From contig NZ_CALPCD010000001.1 in NCBI RefSeq assembly GCF_943192915.1, positions 124,001 through 188,000 on the forward strand: DNA of 64,000 nucleotides, in the 5' to 3' direction. Below the pieces are notes generated by a model, which worked only from the letters and a program-made list of their open reading frames with translations, made no database searches and was not told where the DNA came from. The translations under genes were made by a program, and so were the position numbers. Within the stretch, counting starts at the first letter, position 1, and the number at the start of each line of letters is the position of its first letter. The stretch is from Anaerotardibacter muris. GTDB taxonomy: Bacteria > Actinomycetota > Coriobacteriia > Coriobacteriales > Eggerthellaceae. Below, in pieces: positions 8,536 to 17,610 of the stretch.

Positions 8536-9693
8536 ATGCAAACTGCTGAATGCCTCAACCACCTTGCTCCATACCTGTTCGTCCAGATAGATGCCAAGAA
8601 GGCAGCGTTGGTCGATCAGGGCATCGATGTCATCTCGCTGGCCGTTGGCGATCCCGACATGCCCACGCCCGACCACGTCGTCGATGCCATGGCAGAAGCG
8701 ATCCGCAAGCCCGCGAACCACCAATACCCTGACTATGCTGGCTCGCTCGAATATCGCGAAGCCTGCGCCGAATACATGAAGCGCCGCTTCAACGTCACGC
8801 TCGATCCGCGCACCGAAGTGCTCGCGCTGATCGGTAGCAAAGAGGGCATCGCGCATCTCCATACCGCGTTCGTGGATCCAGGCGACTACGTGCTAGCGCC
8901 TGCGATCGGCTACCCCGTCTATTCCGGTGGCGCCACGCTTCAGAGCGCGAACACCTATTTCATGCCCATGAACAAGGAGAACGGATTCCTCGCAGACTTC
9001 GACGATATTCCTGAAGATCTACTGGCTAAGGCAAAGATCATGTTCCTGGGGTACCCGAACAACCCCACGGGAGCCTGCGCTACCGACGAATACTTCGACA
9101 AGGCTATTGCGTTTTGCCTGGAGCATGATCTGCTGCTCGCGCACGACAACGCCTATTGCGACATCTGCTACGACGGCTATGTGGCCCCTTCGATCCTGGA
9201 GCGTCCGCACGCGATGGAGTGCTGCATCGAGTTCTATTCCTTGAGCAAGTCGTACAACATGACGGGCTGGCGCATCGGTTTTGCCTGCGGGAATGCCGAA
9301 GCGGTGCAGGCGCTGGGTACCGTGAAGAACAACCTGGACTCTGGGCAGTTCACCGCCATCCAAGAGGCGGCCATCGCCGCGCTCACAGGGCCGCAAGATT
9401 GCGTTGCAGAAATGTGCGCGATCTATCAAAGACGACGAGACCTGGTGGTAGATGCGCTGCGCGCGATCGGGGTAACGTGTGAGTCGCCGAAGGCCACCAT
9501 CTATGTGTGGGCGAAGGTGCCAGATGGCGAAACGTCCGAATCGTTCGCGACCAAGCTGCTCGAAGAAGCTCATGTTGTGGTGACCCCTGGCAATGGCTAT
9601 GGCCCTGAAGGCGAAGGCTATGTGCGCATCTCGCTGACCACCCCTGATGACCGCCTGCTCGAGGCAGTCGAGCGCATCAAGTCCCTCGTCTAA
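8536..9693 (+). CDS. dapL: LL-diaminopimelate aminotransferase-like PLP enzyme
   Basis: This 385-residue fold-type I aminotransferase should convert tetrahydrodipicolinate directly to LL-DAP. Visible features are the Y-P-N-N-P-T-G substrate/PLP motif at about 173-179, D/Y residues in LAHDNAYCDICYD, and the PLP lysine in YSLSKSYNMTGWRIGF (Lys near 238). A Shine-Dalgarno GAAGGA precedes the ATG. The DapL assignment rests on similarity to that subgroup and on the immediate dapF neighbour; a broader aspartate/aromatic aminotransferase activity cannot be excluded from sequence alone. Confidence 0.85.
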   Translation: MQTAECLNHLAPYLFVQIDAKKAALVDQGIDVISLAVGDPDMPTPDHVVDAMAEAIRKPANHQYPDYAGSLEYREACAEYMKRRFNVTLDPRTEVLALIGSKEGIAHLHTAFVDPGDYVLAPAIGYPVYSGGATLQSANTYFMPMNKENGFLADFDDIPEDLLAKAKIMFLGYPNNPTGACATDEYFDKAIAFCLEHDLLLAHDNAYCDICYDGYVAPSILERPHAMECCIEFYSLSKSYNMTGWRIGFACGNAEAVQALGTVKNNLDSGQFTAIQEAAIAALTGPQDCVAEMCAIYQRRRDLVVDALRAIGVTCESPKATIYVWAKVPDGETSESFATKLLEEAHVVVTPGNGYGPEGEGYVRISLTTPDDRLLEAVERIKSLV

Positions 9694-9698
9694 ACAGG

Positions 9699-9763
9699 GG
9701 GGACAGGTCCCGGACACTTTCGGGACGGGTCCAAAACTGTCCGGGACAGATCGGGGACAGGCC
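9699..9763. repeat. 32-bp-period repeat array, one unit shortened
   Basis: GGGGACAGG at 9699, CGGGACGGG at 9721 and GGGGACAGG at 9753. The last spacing is 32; the first is 22, as if one unit lost 10 bases. The array sits between convergent dapL and the next minus-strand gene. Confidence 0.85.
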
Positions 9764-9779
9764 AGCTTTTGTTCCGTGG

Positions 9780-10931
9780 CTAGATCAAGTCGGATTCAGC
9801 AACAGAGAACACGTCTCCAGCACCGTAGAGCTTTCCGAAGATGTACTTATTGCTGGCGGATTCTTCTGAAATGTACACGCGACCATCGTGATACTCGATG
9901 CCCTCGGTCATCGGCGGTGCGGAAAGACGAGAGATCAGGTACGTATCGCTCAGGAACGCAAGTGGTACCGACTTCCCCTCAACCATGAAGGTGTATGTGT
10001 CTTCGGATGCGTTTGAGGCTGCATCCGAGCCTGCATTCGCGCTCGTAAGCGAATCTGTGGCTGCGTCCGCATCCGCGCTCGCAGCGGCGTTTTCGCTCAC
10101 GCCCGCATCCGCGCCTGCGACCATATTCGCATCAGCGGATCCATCGCTCAAACGATACGTTTGCAAGTATGAGGACGCGAACCCGTACGAGACCGACAGC
10201 ACCAGATCGCCATTAGGCAGCTGACACATTCCCTGGACCTTATCGGGCAGCGAATAAACCTGCGCAGGTTCGCTCGAAAATCCATATCTCCCCTGTTCAT
10301 CGGCGGAATATGCGAACATGATGCCAGCATGCTCCGCCCCTTCCGGCGTGATCAGGTGGTGATGCTCAGGTGCTTCGTAATTCGGCAGCAAATGAAACGT
10401 ACCCGCGAACAGCGTTCCGTTCTCAATGTTCATGAATGCGGGACTCAGACCGATCTCTATGCGATCGATAGCTTGCACGACATCACCTGCGCTCGCATTC
10501 GCTAGATCCGCAACGTGAAACACCAGGTAACCGCCTTCGCACGCGAGGAAGGCGTAATCGCTCGAAGTGGTTATGGCCGAACCATGATCCACGTAAGCCG
10601 AACCATCGGGCAGCGCAGCGAAGAACTCGACCGACTGCCCATCGGCGGCACGGCGATAGAGCGGCGACTGGCCGTCGCCCGTGGAGTAACCGCTGAAGAA
10701 CCAGCAATCGCCTTCATCGTAATAATCGAGGTCCTGGCATATGAAGCCAGCATGGATGCCAGGGATCTCGAATTCTTCCTGAGCCGTGGAATAGAACGCA
10801 CTATAGGTCACGCGCGTATAGATGTTGAAGCCGATGACCACCAACACCACAAGCGCCACCAGCGCGCCAGCCACGATACCAACGATGCGCGGCGCTCGAC
10901 GCTTCTTATGCATTTCCTTCTTAGGGCTCAT
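9780..10931 (-). CDS. membrane-anchored extracytoplasmic protein, function unknown
   Basis: This 383-residue protein begins with a basic segment (KKEMHKKRRAPR) and one TM helix at about 17-38; the rest should be outside the membrane. The body has repeating segments of hydrophobic strands with Gly/Asp/Tyr turns (for example GDCWFFSGYSTGDG, NGTLFAGTFHLLPNY, NGDLVLSVSYG) that resemble a beta-propeller, but I recognise no named family. An Ala/Asp/Ser-rich low-complexity insert lies at about residues 265-310. The start has AAGGAGA 6 bases upstream. It ends 17 bases from a repeat array and converges on dapL, so the neighbours give no functional hint. Confidence 0.8.
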   Translation of the reverse strand: MSPKKEMHKKRRAPRIVGIVAGALVALVVLVVIGFNIYTRVTYSAFYSTAQEEFEIPGIHAGFICQDLDYYDEGDCWFFSGYSTGDGQSPLYRRAADGQSVEFFAALPDGSAYVDHGSAITTSSDYAFLACEGGYLVFHVADLANASAGDVVQAIDRIEIGLSPAFMNIENGTLFAGTFHLLPNYEAPEHHHLITPEGAEHAGIMFAYSADEQGRYGFSSEPAQVYSLPDKVQGMCQLPNGDLVLSVSYGFASSYLQTYRLSDGSADANMVAGADAGVSENAAASADADAATDSLTSANAGSDAASNASEDTYTFMVEGKSVPLAFLSDTYLISRLSAPPMTEGIEYHDGRVYISEESASNKYIFGKLYGAGDVFSVAESDLI

Positions 10932-11061
10932 AGGGTTCTCCTTGTTCTCTTCGCTCCTATCTTACCCCACTCGAATCTTGGATGCTTTGAGTGATGCTTG
11001 AGGGAGATATTTGAAGAGCGCTCTAGGACGCCTTAAGGATGCTTTGGGAATAAAGTACATT

Positions 11062-11160
11062 TTAGGGACGGAGGCGAAGGTGTCCTGACATTTTGGGGGA
11101 CGGAAGAGAAGGTGTCTCGATGTTTTAAGGACGGTGACGGAGGCGAAGGTATCCCGAGGG
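11062..11160. repeat. degenerate tandem repeat of about 33 bp, three copies
   Basis: Three imperfect copies begin with TTTTAGGGACGGAGG, TTTTGGGGGACGGAAG and TTTTAAGGACGGTGACGGAG. Each is followed by GCGAAGGTGTCC-like or GAGAAGGTGTCTC-like sequence. It is a different family from the adjacent 32-bp repeat. Confidence 0.65.
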
Positions 11161-11165
11161 CCTGG

Positions 11166-11297
11166 CCTGTCCCCCAAATGTCACGGACACTTGGGGGACA
11201 CTTGGGGACGGGTTCAATTTTGTCCCGGACACTTCGGGACCCGTCCCCTTTCTGTCCCGGACAGTTTGGGGCCTGTCTCCTTTTTGTCCGGGACAGG
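11166..11297. repeat. 32-bp-period repeat array, longest in the window
   Basis: TGTCCCGGACA/TGTCCGGGACA dyads at 11221, 11253 and 11285 are exactly 32 bases apart, with CCCGTCCCC at 11240 and CCTGTCTCC at 11272. The left part (11166-11212) is a diverged copy with the dyad TGTCACGGACA. Confidence 0.9.
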
Positions 11298-11363
11298 CCT
11301 GTTGAGGCTGGGCGTGCTATGCTGGATTCAGCAAATTCGCCGTCAACTTGAAGAAGGTTCACC

Positions 11364-12281
11364 ATGAGCGCTTTCAACCAGATCAACGATGCCGTGAGCA
11401 AGACCGTGAACGCCGGGATCGACACCCTGGCAAGCTCAGTGGCGCAGGCGCAGATTCAGCACGCCCCATTCGTGCGCGGCTTCACTGACCTGTGCGCGAA
11501 TGGTTGGCAGCAAGGCTGGCACGAACGAAATGGCGGGAACCTTTCCTATCGCCTTACCCCTGAAGAAGCGGACACGGTGCGCGCAAGCCTCAGCGATCCG
11601 TCTGCACCCTGGGTCGTGCTCGACTTCAGCGAGCCAACGCTTGCGGGCGAATTCTTCCTGGTCACTGGCGCAGGTTGCTATATTCAGAATATCCCGAACG
11701 ACCCGCTCTCGAATATTGGCATCGTTGAGGTGAACGAGAACGGCAGCGCTTATCGCGTGGTTTGGGGGCTCGCAGGACGCCAACCCACTTCAGAGCTTCC
11801 CACGCACTTGATGGTCCACGCGATCCGCTCGTCTGCGACCAAAGGCGCATGTCGCGTGATCTACCACGCGCATCCGCGCAACGTCATCGCCATGACCGCG
11901 GTCGAGCCGCTCGATGCACGCACCTTCACGCGCGCTCTATGGAAAGCCATGACCGAATGCATCATCGCATTCCCTGAAGGTGTGGGCGTAGTGCCTTGGA
12001 TGGTGCCAGGCGGACGCACGATCGCGCAGGCCAGCGCCGAGCAGATGAAACATTTCGCAGCGGTAGTCTGGGCGCAGCACGGGTTGTTCGCGTCTGGTCC
12101 AACCTTTGATGAGACCTTCGGGCTCATGCAAACCATCGAAAAAGCGGCCGATATCTACGGTCGAGCGCGCATGATGAATGGTGGTTCGAACGATTTCTTG
12201 AATACGATATCCGATGAAGGACTCGCGCAGATCGCCGATGAGCTGGGGCTCGATGCCAATCGAGACTTCCTCGACCTATAG
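11364..12281 (+). CDS. rhaD: rhamnulose-1-phosphate aldolase
   Basis: This 305-residue class II (zinc) aldolase splits L-rhamnulose 1-phosphate to dihydroxyacetone phosphate and L-lactaldehyde. RhaD hallmarks are WHERNGGNLSYRL (about 51-63), the SELPTHLMVHAIR segment, a Zn-ligand HAHPRNVIAMT motif, and the C-terminal FPEGVGVVPWMVPGG and WAQHGLFASGP blocks typical of E. coli RhaD. GAAGAAGG precedes the ATG. No rhaA/rhaB or rhamnose transporter is nearby, so it is an isolated pathway gene here. A paired terminator follows at 12322-12356. Confidence 0.9.
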   Translation: MSAFNQINDAVSKTVNAGIDTLASSVAQAQIQHAPFVRGFTDLCANGWQQGWHERNGGNLSYRLTPEEADTVRASLSDPSAPWVVLDFSEPTLAGEFFLVTGAGCYIQNIPNDPLSNIGIVEVNENGSAYRVVWGLAGRQPTSELPTHLMVHAIRSSATKGACRVIYHAHPRNVIAMTAVEPLDARTFTRALWKAMTECIIAFPEGVGVVPWMVPGGRTIAQASAEQMKHFAAVVWAQHGLFASGPTFDETFGLMQTIEKAADIYGRARMMNGGSNDFLNTISDEGLAQIADELGLDANRDFLDL

Positions 12282-12321
12282 CATTTCATAGCGCGGCAGA
12301 CAGCTGGCTGGCTAACAAAAA

Positions 12322-12356
12322 AAGACCTCTTCGCCCTATGCGAGCAAAGAGGTCTT
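12322..12356. terminator. bidirectional intrinsic terminator
   Basis: A 10-bp stem AAGACCTCTT / AAGAGGTCTT (12322-12331 with 12347-12356), preceded by an A-run, lies between convergent rhaD and the flavin oxidoreductase gene. Confidence 0.85.
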
Positions 12357-12366
12357 CCTGTTGAGG

Positions 12367-12439
12367 CCTGTCCCCAAACTGTCCGGGACAGATCGCGGAC
12401 GGGTCCCAAAGTGTCCGGGACAAAATGGGACCTGTCCCC
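12367..12439. repeat. 32-bp-period repeat array, two periods (73 bp)
   Basis: The outer boxes CCTGTCCCC at 12367 and 12431 are 64 bases apart, with GGGTCCC-type middle box and two TGTCCGGGACA dyads. It lies directly downstream of the bidirectional terminator. Confidence 0.9.
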
Positions 12440-12455
12440 CCCCATTGATCGGGAT

Positions 12456-13454
12456 TTATTCAGCGGGTGCTTCAGGCCACATCGCATTCTTGAACAGCGC
12501 GCGACCAACGCCAACTAGGTCGCCTGCACCAGCAGCCAGCAGCGCGTCGGCATCTGCCATCTCGCGAACACCGCCGGTCACTACAACGGGCAGGTTAACT
12601 GCTTGCTTGATGGCGGTGGTCATATCAGCGAAATAACCCGCTTCTTTGTGGCCAGGACGTTTGTAATAGCACATACCGCCCGACACATCCAACACATCAA
12701 TATCGGTCTCGCGCGCGATGATCTTCGCCGCCTCGACCGCATCCTCGATGGTATTGCCGCCTTCAAGGTAATCGCAACCACCAAAGCGCATGAATACTGG
12801 CACATCGGGACCCACGGCCGTGCGCACTGCACGCGCCACTTCGCAATGGATGCGAACGCGATTCTCAACGGATCCACCGTATTCATCGGTACGCTTGTTG
12901 GTCAAAGGGCTGAAGAATTCATTCAGCAAATAGGCATGAGCTGCATGGATCTCCACGCCATCGAAACCCGCCTGAACTGCACGAACGGCCGCATCAGCGA
13001 ACTGCTGCACCGTCTGGGCGATATCCGCCTTGCTCATAGCCTGCGTAGGCTCTGGATCGCCCAGACCCGCCGCTGCTTCGCCCAGCACCATGCTGCTCGG
13101 AGCCCACGGCACCATGCGCGTATACTTGCGCTTTGCTGCGCCGCCCGCATGAGCAAGCTGGATCAGAGCAACCTTGCCACCTTCTTTGATGGTCTCAGCA
13201 ATGCGCGAAAGCCCTTCGACCACATCGCCCGAAGCCAGCGAGATCTGCCCCTTGGATGCTTTACCACGCGGAGCAACATAGCTATGCTCAACGATCATGA
13301 TGTCGCTGACCGGATTCGCAGCACGCGCAGCGTAGAAGTCGACCAGGTCGTCGCTGACCGTGCCATCAAGATTCGCCTTGTAACAAGCAGTGGGCGCCTG
13401 AACGATCTTTCCACTCAGGATACGTTGCATGATCTGGTCACGAATTTCGCTCAT
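12456..13454 (-). CDS. NADH:flavin oxidoreductase, Old Yellow Enzyme family
   Basis: This 332-residue FMN-binding TIM barrel should reduce activated alkenes or related substrates with NAD(P)H. The family motif HAAHAYLLNEFFSPLTNKR and the following TDEYGGSVENR block sit at about 172-200; FMN-contact segments LIQLAHAGG and VVVTGGVRE and a C-terminal VGVGRAL are also present. It has only the barrel, not the C-terminal Fe-S/FAD domains of enoate or trimethylamine dehydrogenase relatives. A -10-like TATACT (13537-13542) lies upstream. The substrate is unknown. Confidence 0.9.
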   Translation of the reverse strand: MSEIRDQIMQRILSGKIVQAPTACYKANLDGTVSDDLVDFYAARAANPVSDIMIVEHSYVAPRGKASKGQISLASGDVVEGLSRIAETIKEGGKVALIQLAHAGGAAKRKYTRMVPWAPSSMVLGEAAAGLGDPEPTQAMSKADIAQTVQQFADAAVRAVQAGFDGVEIHAAHAYLLNEFFSPLTNKRTDEYGGSVENRVRIHCEVARAVRTAVGPDVPVFMRFGGCDYLEGGNTIEDAVEAAKIIARETDIDVLDVSGGMCYYKRPGHKEAGYFADMTTAIKQAVNLPVVVTGGVREMADADALLAAGAGDLVGVGRALFKNAMWPEAPAE

Positions 13455-13611
13455 TGTGCAGGCCTTTCTGTTTTTGAGTAATAGTTTCTTGGAGTAGCCG
13501 TTTTGATCGGCGATTAATGCTCGATCGACAGTATTCAGTATAACGCACTCTATCGCAGCAGCCTCGGCTGCGCAGTTGGCTTAAAGCCTCCAGAGTCTGA
13601 AAACTCCTGCT

Positions 13612-13640
13612 CAGAAAAAACTGGGGGCAGCCCCCAGTTT
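13612..13640 (-). terminator. intrinsic terminator of the 65-residue gene
   Basis: CTGGGGG / CCCCCAG stem (13621-13637) with a three-base loop, followed on the minus strand by a T-run, directly after the small gene ending at 13643. Confidence 0.85.
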
Positions 13641-13642
13641 GC

Positions 13643-13840
13643 CTACTCTTCGTTATGAAGGTTATCTATGCAGCGCTTGGTGTCCTCTTCGGCAACCTTT
13701 TCGATCACTTCTTCGACATGGCTCTTGATACCGAACAACGTGCGCTGGGAAGCTATCTTGATCGGGCCTTCATGTCCCGATGCCTCCATAGCCAAAAGCT
13801 GCTGCATATGCTCCCAACGTTCTTCGGCCTTGGTCTTCAT
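13643..13840 (-). CDS. small hypothetical protein
   Basis: This 65-residue charged protein is mostly predicted helix (KAEERWEHMQQLLAMEA and VEEVIEKVAEEDTKR segments). It has no Cys pair, signal or TM segment, and I do not recognise a family. The reasons to accept it as real are a good Shine-Dalgarno AAAGGA 7 bases before the ATG and a clean intrinsic terminator starting at the stop. It sits alone between an oxidoreductase gene and a surface-protein gene. Confidence 0.65.
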   Translation of the reverse strand: MKTKAEERWEHMQQLLAMEASGHEGPIKIASQRTLFGIKSHVEEVIEKVAEEDTKRCIDNLHNEE

Positions 13841-13896
13841 GGATTTTCCTTTCGAAAGAGCGGCGCACTTCGACGGTCAACAGTCAACATGGCTGG

Positions 13897-13969
13897 CCTG
13901 TCCCTTTTTCGTCCAGGACAGATCAGGGACAGGTCCCAAACTGTCCGGGACACTTTGGGACCTGTCTCC
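13897..13969. repeat. 32-bp-period repeat array, two periods (73 bp)
   Basis: CCTGTCCC at 13897 and CCTGTCTCC at 13961 are 64 bases apart, with a central GGGACAGGTCCC. It lies between the 65-residue gene and the end of the CAP-domain surface protein gene. Confidence 0.9.
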
Positions 13970-13980
13970 GTAATGTCCGA

Positions 13981-16900
13981 TTATTCGAGGTTAGATGATT
14001 CGCTCGTGGTGGAATCGTTAGCGCTTGCTTCGGTGGTACCTGAGGCGTCTGCACCAACAGCGCCAGCAGCACTAACACCTGCACCCGCAACGCCAGCTGC
14101 ACCAGCCGCAGCGGCAGCATGACGACGACGAACCGAAATCATGATCGCTACACCAACTGCAACGAGCAGCACTCCAACGATGACCGCAATGATCAGCGGA
14201 CCAACGATGCTGCCCTGAGCGGCCACGGTCTTAGGCTTAGCAACATATGGCGCATTGGAAACGGTGTTGGTCGAAGCGTCAGCCGCAGTGTCTTCAGCAA
14301 CTGCCTCGGCATCAGCCGCTTCGCCATTGCCAGCTGCATTGGTAGCCTTCGAGCTGCTGCCCTTAGAGCCAGAACCAGAAGCTGCGCCGTTCGAACTACC
14401 AGGGTTCCAAGGCTCAACAACAGGATCGCTGCTCGAATTGCCAGGATTGGTCGGGTTCGAGGAATCGCTTGGATTCGATGGGTTAGCAGGATCGGTGTTC
14501 TGCGCCAGGAAGCTGTTGTAAATGCGCTGCGCCTCATCCCTGTCAGCAGTAGCGCTCACATGCTTAGCGCGAGCTGCATCATAGGCAGCCTGCTTCGCAT
14601 CCAAGTCTGCCTTAGCGGCATTCACGCGATTTGCGGTGGGCTGGGCGATCACTTGAGCATCTTTCACATTCTGCGCATGATCATTCAGAACGAGGAATTC
14701 AGAATAATCGCCATCGCCGAGCGGATTAGCCATGATGCTCTCGATGGAAAGTTGCTTGGCAGCTGAGAGCTTCGTTTCAGCTGCAGTCTTCTTCGTGGTT
14801 GATTCGGTGATCTGCCTCTGAGCCGTGGTCATTGCAGTCTGCTGATCTGCGATGGTGTAGAGCGTGTTAGTGAAAGCTTCGCGCTTGCTGTCGAGCGTGT
14901 TCTTCATCTTCAGCATCTCGCGGTAGTCACTGTTTTCCTGGGTGGTCCTCAACAGATTGTCGTAAGCACGCTTCGCATCATCTGAGGCTTTCTTAGTAGG
15001 AGTGAGCTGCGTAGTGCGAATGGTGGTCTGCTTCTGGACCAGCTCCTGACACTTGCTGTTCCACTCTGCAACCTTCGGAGCCAGATCGGAAACTTCAGCA
15101 CGCGCGGCTTCAAGATCAAGCTTCGCGCGGTCGAGCTCGCGCTGAGCAGCAGCAAGTGCAGCTTCTTGAGCAGAAGTGTCAACCGCGGAGTAATTATCAA
15201 GCGCCGTCTGAGCATTGTCGCGCTCGGTCTGAAGCGTAGTGATCTTCGAGTCAAGCGCGGTGAGCTCATTCTGAATAGAAGTGACTGCCTGCTTCTTAGC
15301 AGCAAGGGTTGCGTTCGCATTCGCAATGGCAACATTGAGCGGATGATTCGGATCGGTCAGGTCTCCCACGCTATTCTTTGCATCTTCATGAGCCTGCTTA
15401 GCCGAAGCAAGCGTTGCGTCTGCGGATGCCAGCGCGTCCTCAAGATGCTTGATGCTCTCAGCAGCAGTAAACTGCAACGAAGCTGCAACTAGAGCGTCAT
15501 TCTTCTTCGTACGATCGGCAGACGCGTTATTGAAATCCTCTTGAGCTTTATTCACCTTCTGCTGAGCAGCAGCAATCTCTTCATCAGTCGCAGCTGCTGC
15601 GATGTTGCCAGCCGCAGTCTTCTTCGTCTGGACCCAAAGTTCGAAACGAGTCTTCCATTCAGCAACACTGTAGGTCTGACCTTCGGTTGTGTCAGTGAAC
15701 TTTGCGGCATAGGCATAATCGCGATCAGCAAGATGATTCGCCGCAACACCAACATATATATTAGTAGGGGCAACGATGTTCACATACGCACGAACCTGCA
15801 GGTAGAAATCTTCGCATGCATTGAAGAGCTCTTCTGGCGTCATGGTCGACCAGCCTTCGGGCAGCGATTCTTCTGCATAGGAGGAATTCATATACATATT
15901 GGTTGCAAGCGCATTGTCCCACGTGGTCTTCTGATTGTCATACCAATCGTTGACCAGGCCATACGATGCCCAGCTGGAATTGTCCCCAGAATATGCGAAG
16001 AGCTCGCATGGCGAGCTCTGATTAAAGTCAATATGGTCAAAAGAAGCCCAGTTCAGGCTAATGATCGTATACGCCATCAGCGCGTCTGACACCCGTAAAT
16101 CGGGTAATCCTTTCGACGTTCGTATTGAATTCAAATTTTCGATCATGTCGAGCGATCTTTGGACGAATTCGAAATCGGTGGCATCTCCCGGTGATCCTGA
16201 GTGGGTCAGTGATGCCTCCCACATCGAGTCGAACAAGGCGCTAGCAGCGATGCTATCCTGTTCGTCAAAGAATTCTTTGACTGATAGCACCACTTCCTGA
16301 TTGCCGCCACCACCTGCGGTTATCGCAGCTAGCTCCTTCTGTGCGGCTTCCAATTTGTCACGAGTGGACGTTACCAGAGCGTCCGCCTCGTTGAAGGCAT
16401 TTTCGGCGGCGATCTTGTCCGCCAAAGCTTGCTGATAAGACTTTTCCACACCCGCGCTCTGGGCGCCAGAGTCGTATGCAGCCTTTGCAGCATCGTATTT
16501 CAGCTGAGCTTCATCTACTGCAGCCTGGAGCGCGTCAATATCAACGCCACCCATATTCGCCTTTGCGGCTTCAAGAGCCGCCTCAGCGTCATCTACGGCC
16601 TTTTGAGCGGCCGTCTGCTCGCTTTGAGCAGTGGCAAGACGACCTTGTGCAGTAGTCTTTTCACTCTTTGCGGCATCTAACTTGCTCTGAGCTTCCGTGA
16701 CAGCTGCCTGGAGAGTTGCTTTTTTTTCGTCATCAGCTGCAGTGCTCAACTTGCCTCGTGCAGCGTCTAACGCAGCCTGTGCGGCGTCAACCTTTGCTTG
16801 AGCAGCTGCAACCGCCGCTTCGCATTCGGTGACCTTTGATCTTGCTGCATTATAAGCAGCGATCACATCCTTGCGTTCGCTGTCTGCAGCCTTGTATTCG

Positions 16901-17517
16901 TTCGCTGCATCCTTATATTGAGTGGTTGCTTGCTCGTAGGCGTCTTCTGCTTCACGAAGGGCGCTGTAAGCCGCCTGGAGCTCCGCATTGCCGTTATTCG
17001 CAACCTCGGCAACCTTCGCGTCGTACGCAGCCTGAGCAGCATTGTATTCGGCTTCTGCCTGGTCGCGATTGGCTTCTGCCTGAGCCTTCTTCTGTGAAGC
17101 AGCATTGTAATCCTGCGTGTATTCATCCACCTTGGCAGCGGCATCTTCGTATTCAGATTGCGCCTTCGCCACCACTTCAGCGAGCTTTGCATTAGCCTGA
17201 GAAGTTGCCTGATCGAGCATGGAGGCGTTTGCTGCGTGTTCGTTGGTCGCTGATTCATGCGTTGCCTTAGCGGCGTCGAGCGCAGCCTTGGCTTTAGCTT
17301 CCTCGTCCGCCGCGGTGCTCTTGAGCGAATTGGCAGTATCGAGATTGGTCTTGGCTTCAGCGAGCGTAGTGGGAACAGGATCATTCACCGCCCGCTGCTG
17401 GACCGTGGCCCATGCTTGGTTCGCGGCCGCAGAGAACCCTACGCCCGGCAGGGCGATGGTGAGCGCGACCAACAAGCTGAAGCCCGTGCGCGCAATATGA
17501 TGAAGATTCTTCACCAC
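13981..17517 (-). CDS. secreted coiled-coil protein with CAP-like domain and C-terminal membrane anchor
   Basis: This 1178-residue protein starts at GTG with AGGAGAA upstream and a signal peptide (about 1-37, cleaved near QAWA). Residues about 45-425 are Ala/Lys/Glu/Asp-rich heptads predicted to form a long coiled coil. A globular segment of roughly 430-660 has Trp/Tyr-rich motifs (MIENLNSIRTSKGLPDLRV, SLNWASFDHI) resembling a CAP/SCP-PR1 domain. A second coiled coil runs to about 1030, then a Pro/Ser/Asn/Gly linker. One TM helix (about 1108-1129) is followed by RRRH and an Ala/Ser-rich tail of about 45 residues. There is no LPXTG, so it is held by the TM helix. A rod-like surface adhesin or scaffold role is inferred from architecture only. 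Confidence 0.85.
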   Translation of the reverse strand: MVKNLHHIARTGFSLLVALTIALPGVGFSAAANQAWATVQQRAVNDPVPTTLAEAKTNLDTANSLKSTAADEEAKAKAALDAAKATHESATNEHAANASMLDQATSQANAKLAEVVAKAQSEYEDAAAKVDEYTQDYNAASQKKAQAEANRDQAEAEYNAAQAAYDAKVAEVANNGNAELQAAYSALREAEDAYEQATTQYKDAANEYKAADSERKDVIAAYNAARSKVTECEAAVAAAQAKVDAAQAALDAARGKLSTAADDEKKATLQAAVTEAQSKLDAAKSEKTTAQGRLATAQSEQTAAQKAVDDAEAALEAAKANMGGVDIDALQAAVDEAQLKYDAAKAAYDSGAQSAGVEKSYQQALADKIAAENAFNEADALVTSTRDKLEAAQKELAAITAGGGGNQEVVLSVKEFFDEQDSIAASALFDSMWEASLTHSGSPGDATDFEFVQRSLDMIENLNSIRTSKGLPDLRVSDALMAYTIISLNWASFDHIDFNQSSPCELFAYSGDNSSWASYGLVNDWYDNQKTTWDNALATNMYMNSSYAEESLPEGWSTMTPEELFNACEDFYLQVRAYVNIVAPTNIYVGVAANHLADRDYAYAAKFTDTTEGQTYSVAEWKTRFELWVQTKKTAAGNIAAAATDEEIAAAQQKVNKAQEDFNNASADRTKKNDALVAASLQFTAAESIKHLEDALASADATLASAKQAHEDAKNSVGDLTDPNHPLNVAIANANATLAAKKQAVTSIQNELTALDSKITTLQTERDNAQTALDNYSAVDTSAQEAALAAAQRELDRAKLDLEAARAEVSDLAPKVAEWNSKCQELVQKQTTIRTTQLTPTKKASDDAKRAYDNLLRTTQENSDYREMLKMKNTLDSKREAFTNTLYTIADQQTAMTTAQRQITESTTKKTAAETKLSAAKQLSIESIMANPLGDGDYSEFLVLNDHAQNVKDAQVIAQPTANRVNAAKADLDAKQAAYDAARAKHVSATADRDEAQRIYNSFLAQNTDPANPSNPSDSSNPTNPGNSSSDPVVEPWNPGSSNGAASGSGSKGSSSKATNAAGNGEAADAEAVAEDTAADASTNTVSNAPYVAKPKTVAAQGSIVGPLIIAVIVGVLLVAVGVAIMISVRRRHAAAAAGAAGVAGAGVSAAGAVGADASGTTEASANDSTTSESSNLE

Positions 17518-17542
17518 GCGGGTTCTCCTGTTTTAGACAACT

Positions 17543-17574
17543 AAAAAGGACCTCCAAACAGAGGTCCTTTTATT
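17543..17574 (-). terminator. intrinsic terminator between two surface-protein genes
   Basis: AAAAGGACCTC / GAGGTCCTTTT stem with a six-base loop. It follows the minus-strand gene ending at 17611, so each of the two surface genes can be its own transcription unit. Confidence 0.85.
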
Positions 17575-17610
17575 ATAGTGGATTATTTAGGCTAAGCGAA
17601 GTCTTGACTT

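Larger units (their letters stand above)
10932..11363. other. divergent intergenic region rich in repeats
   Basis: This 432-bp gap between two divergent genes holds no ORF I can support. About 11062-11160 is a degenerate tandem repeat and 11166-11297 is the longest stretch of the 32-bp repeat. Promoters for both flanking genes must lie here, but I see no strong -35/-10 pair. Confidence 0.7.

Noticed and set aside
11166..11297. CRISPR array
   Set aside because: The regular 32-bp period and dyads look array-like, but the spacers are the same repeated sequence, not unique, and no cas genes are present.
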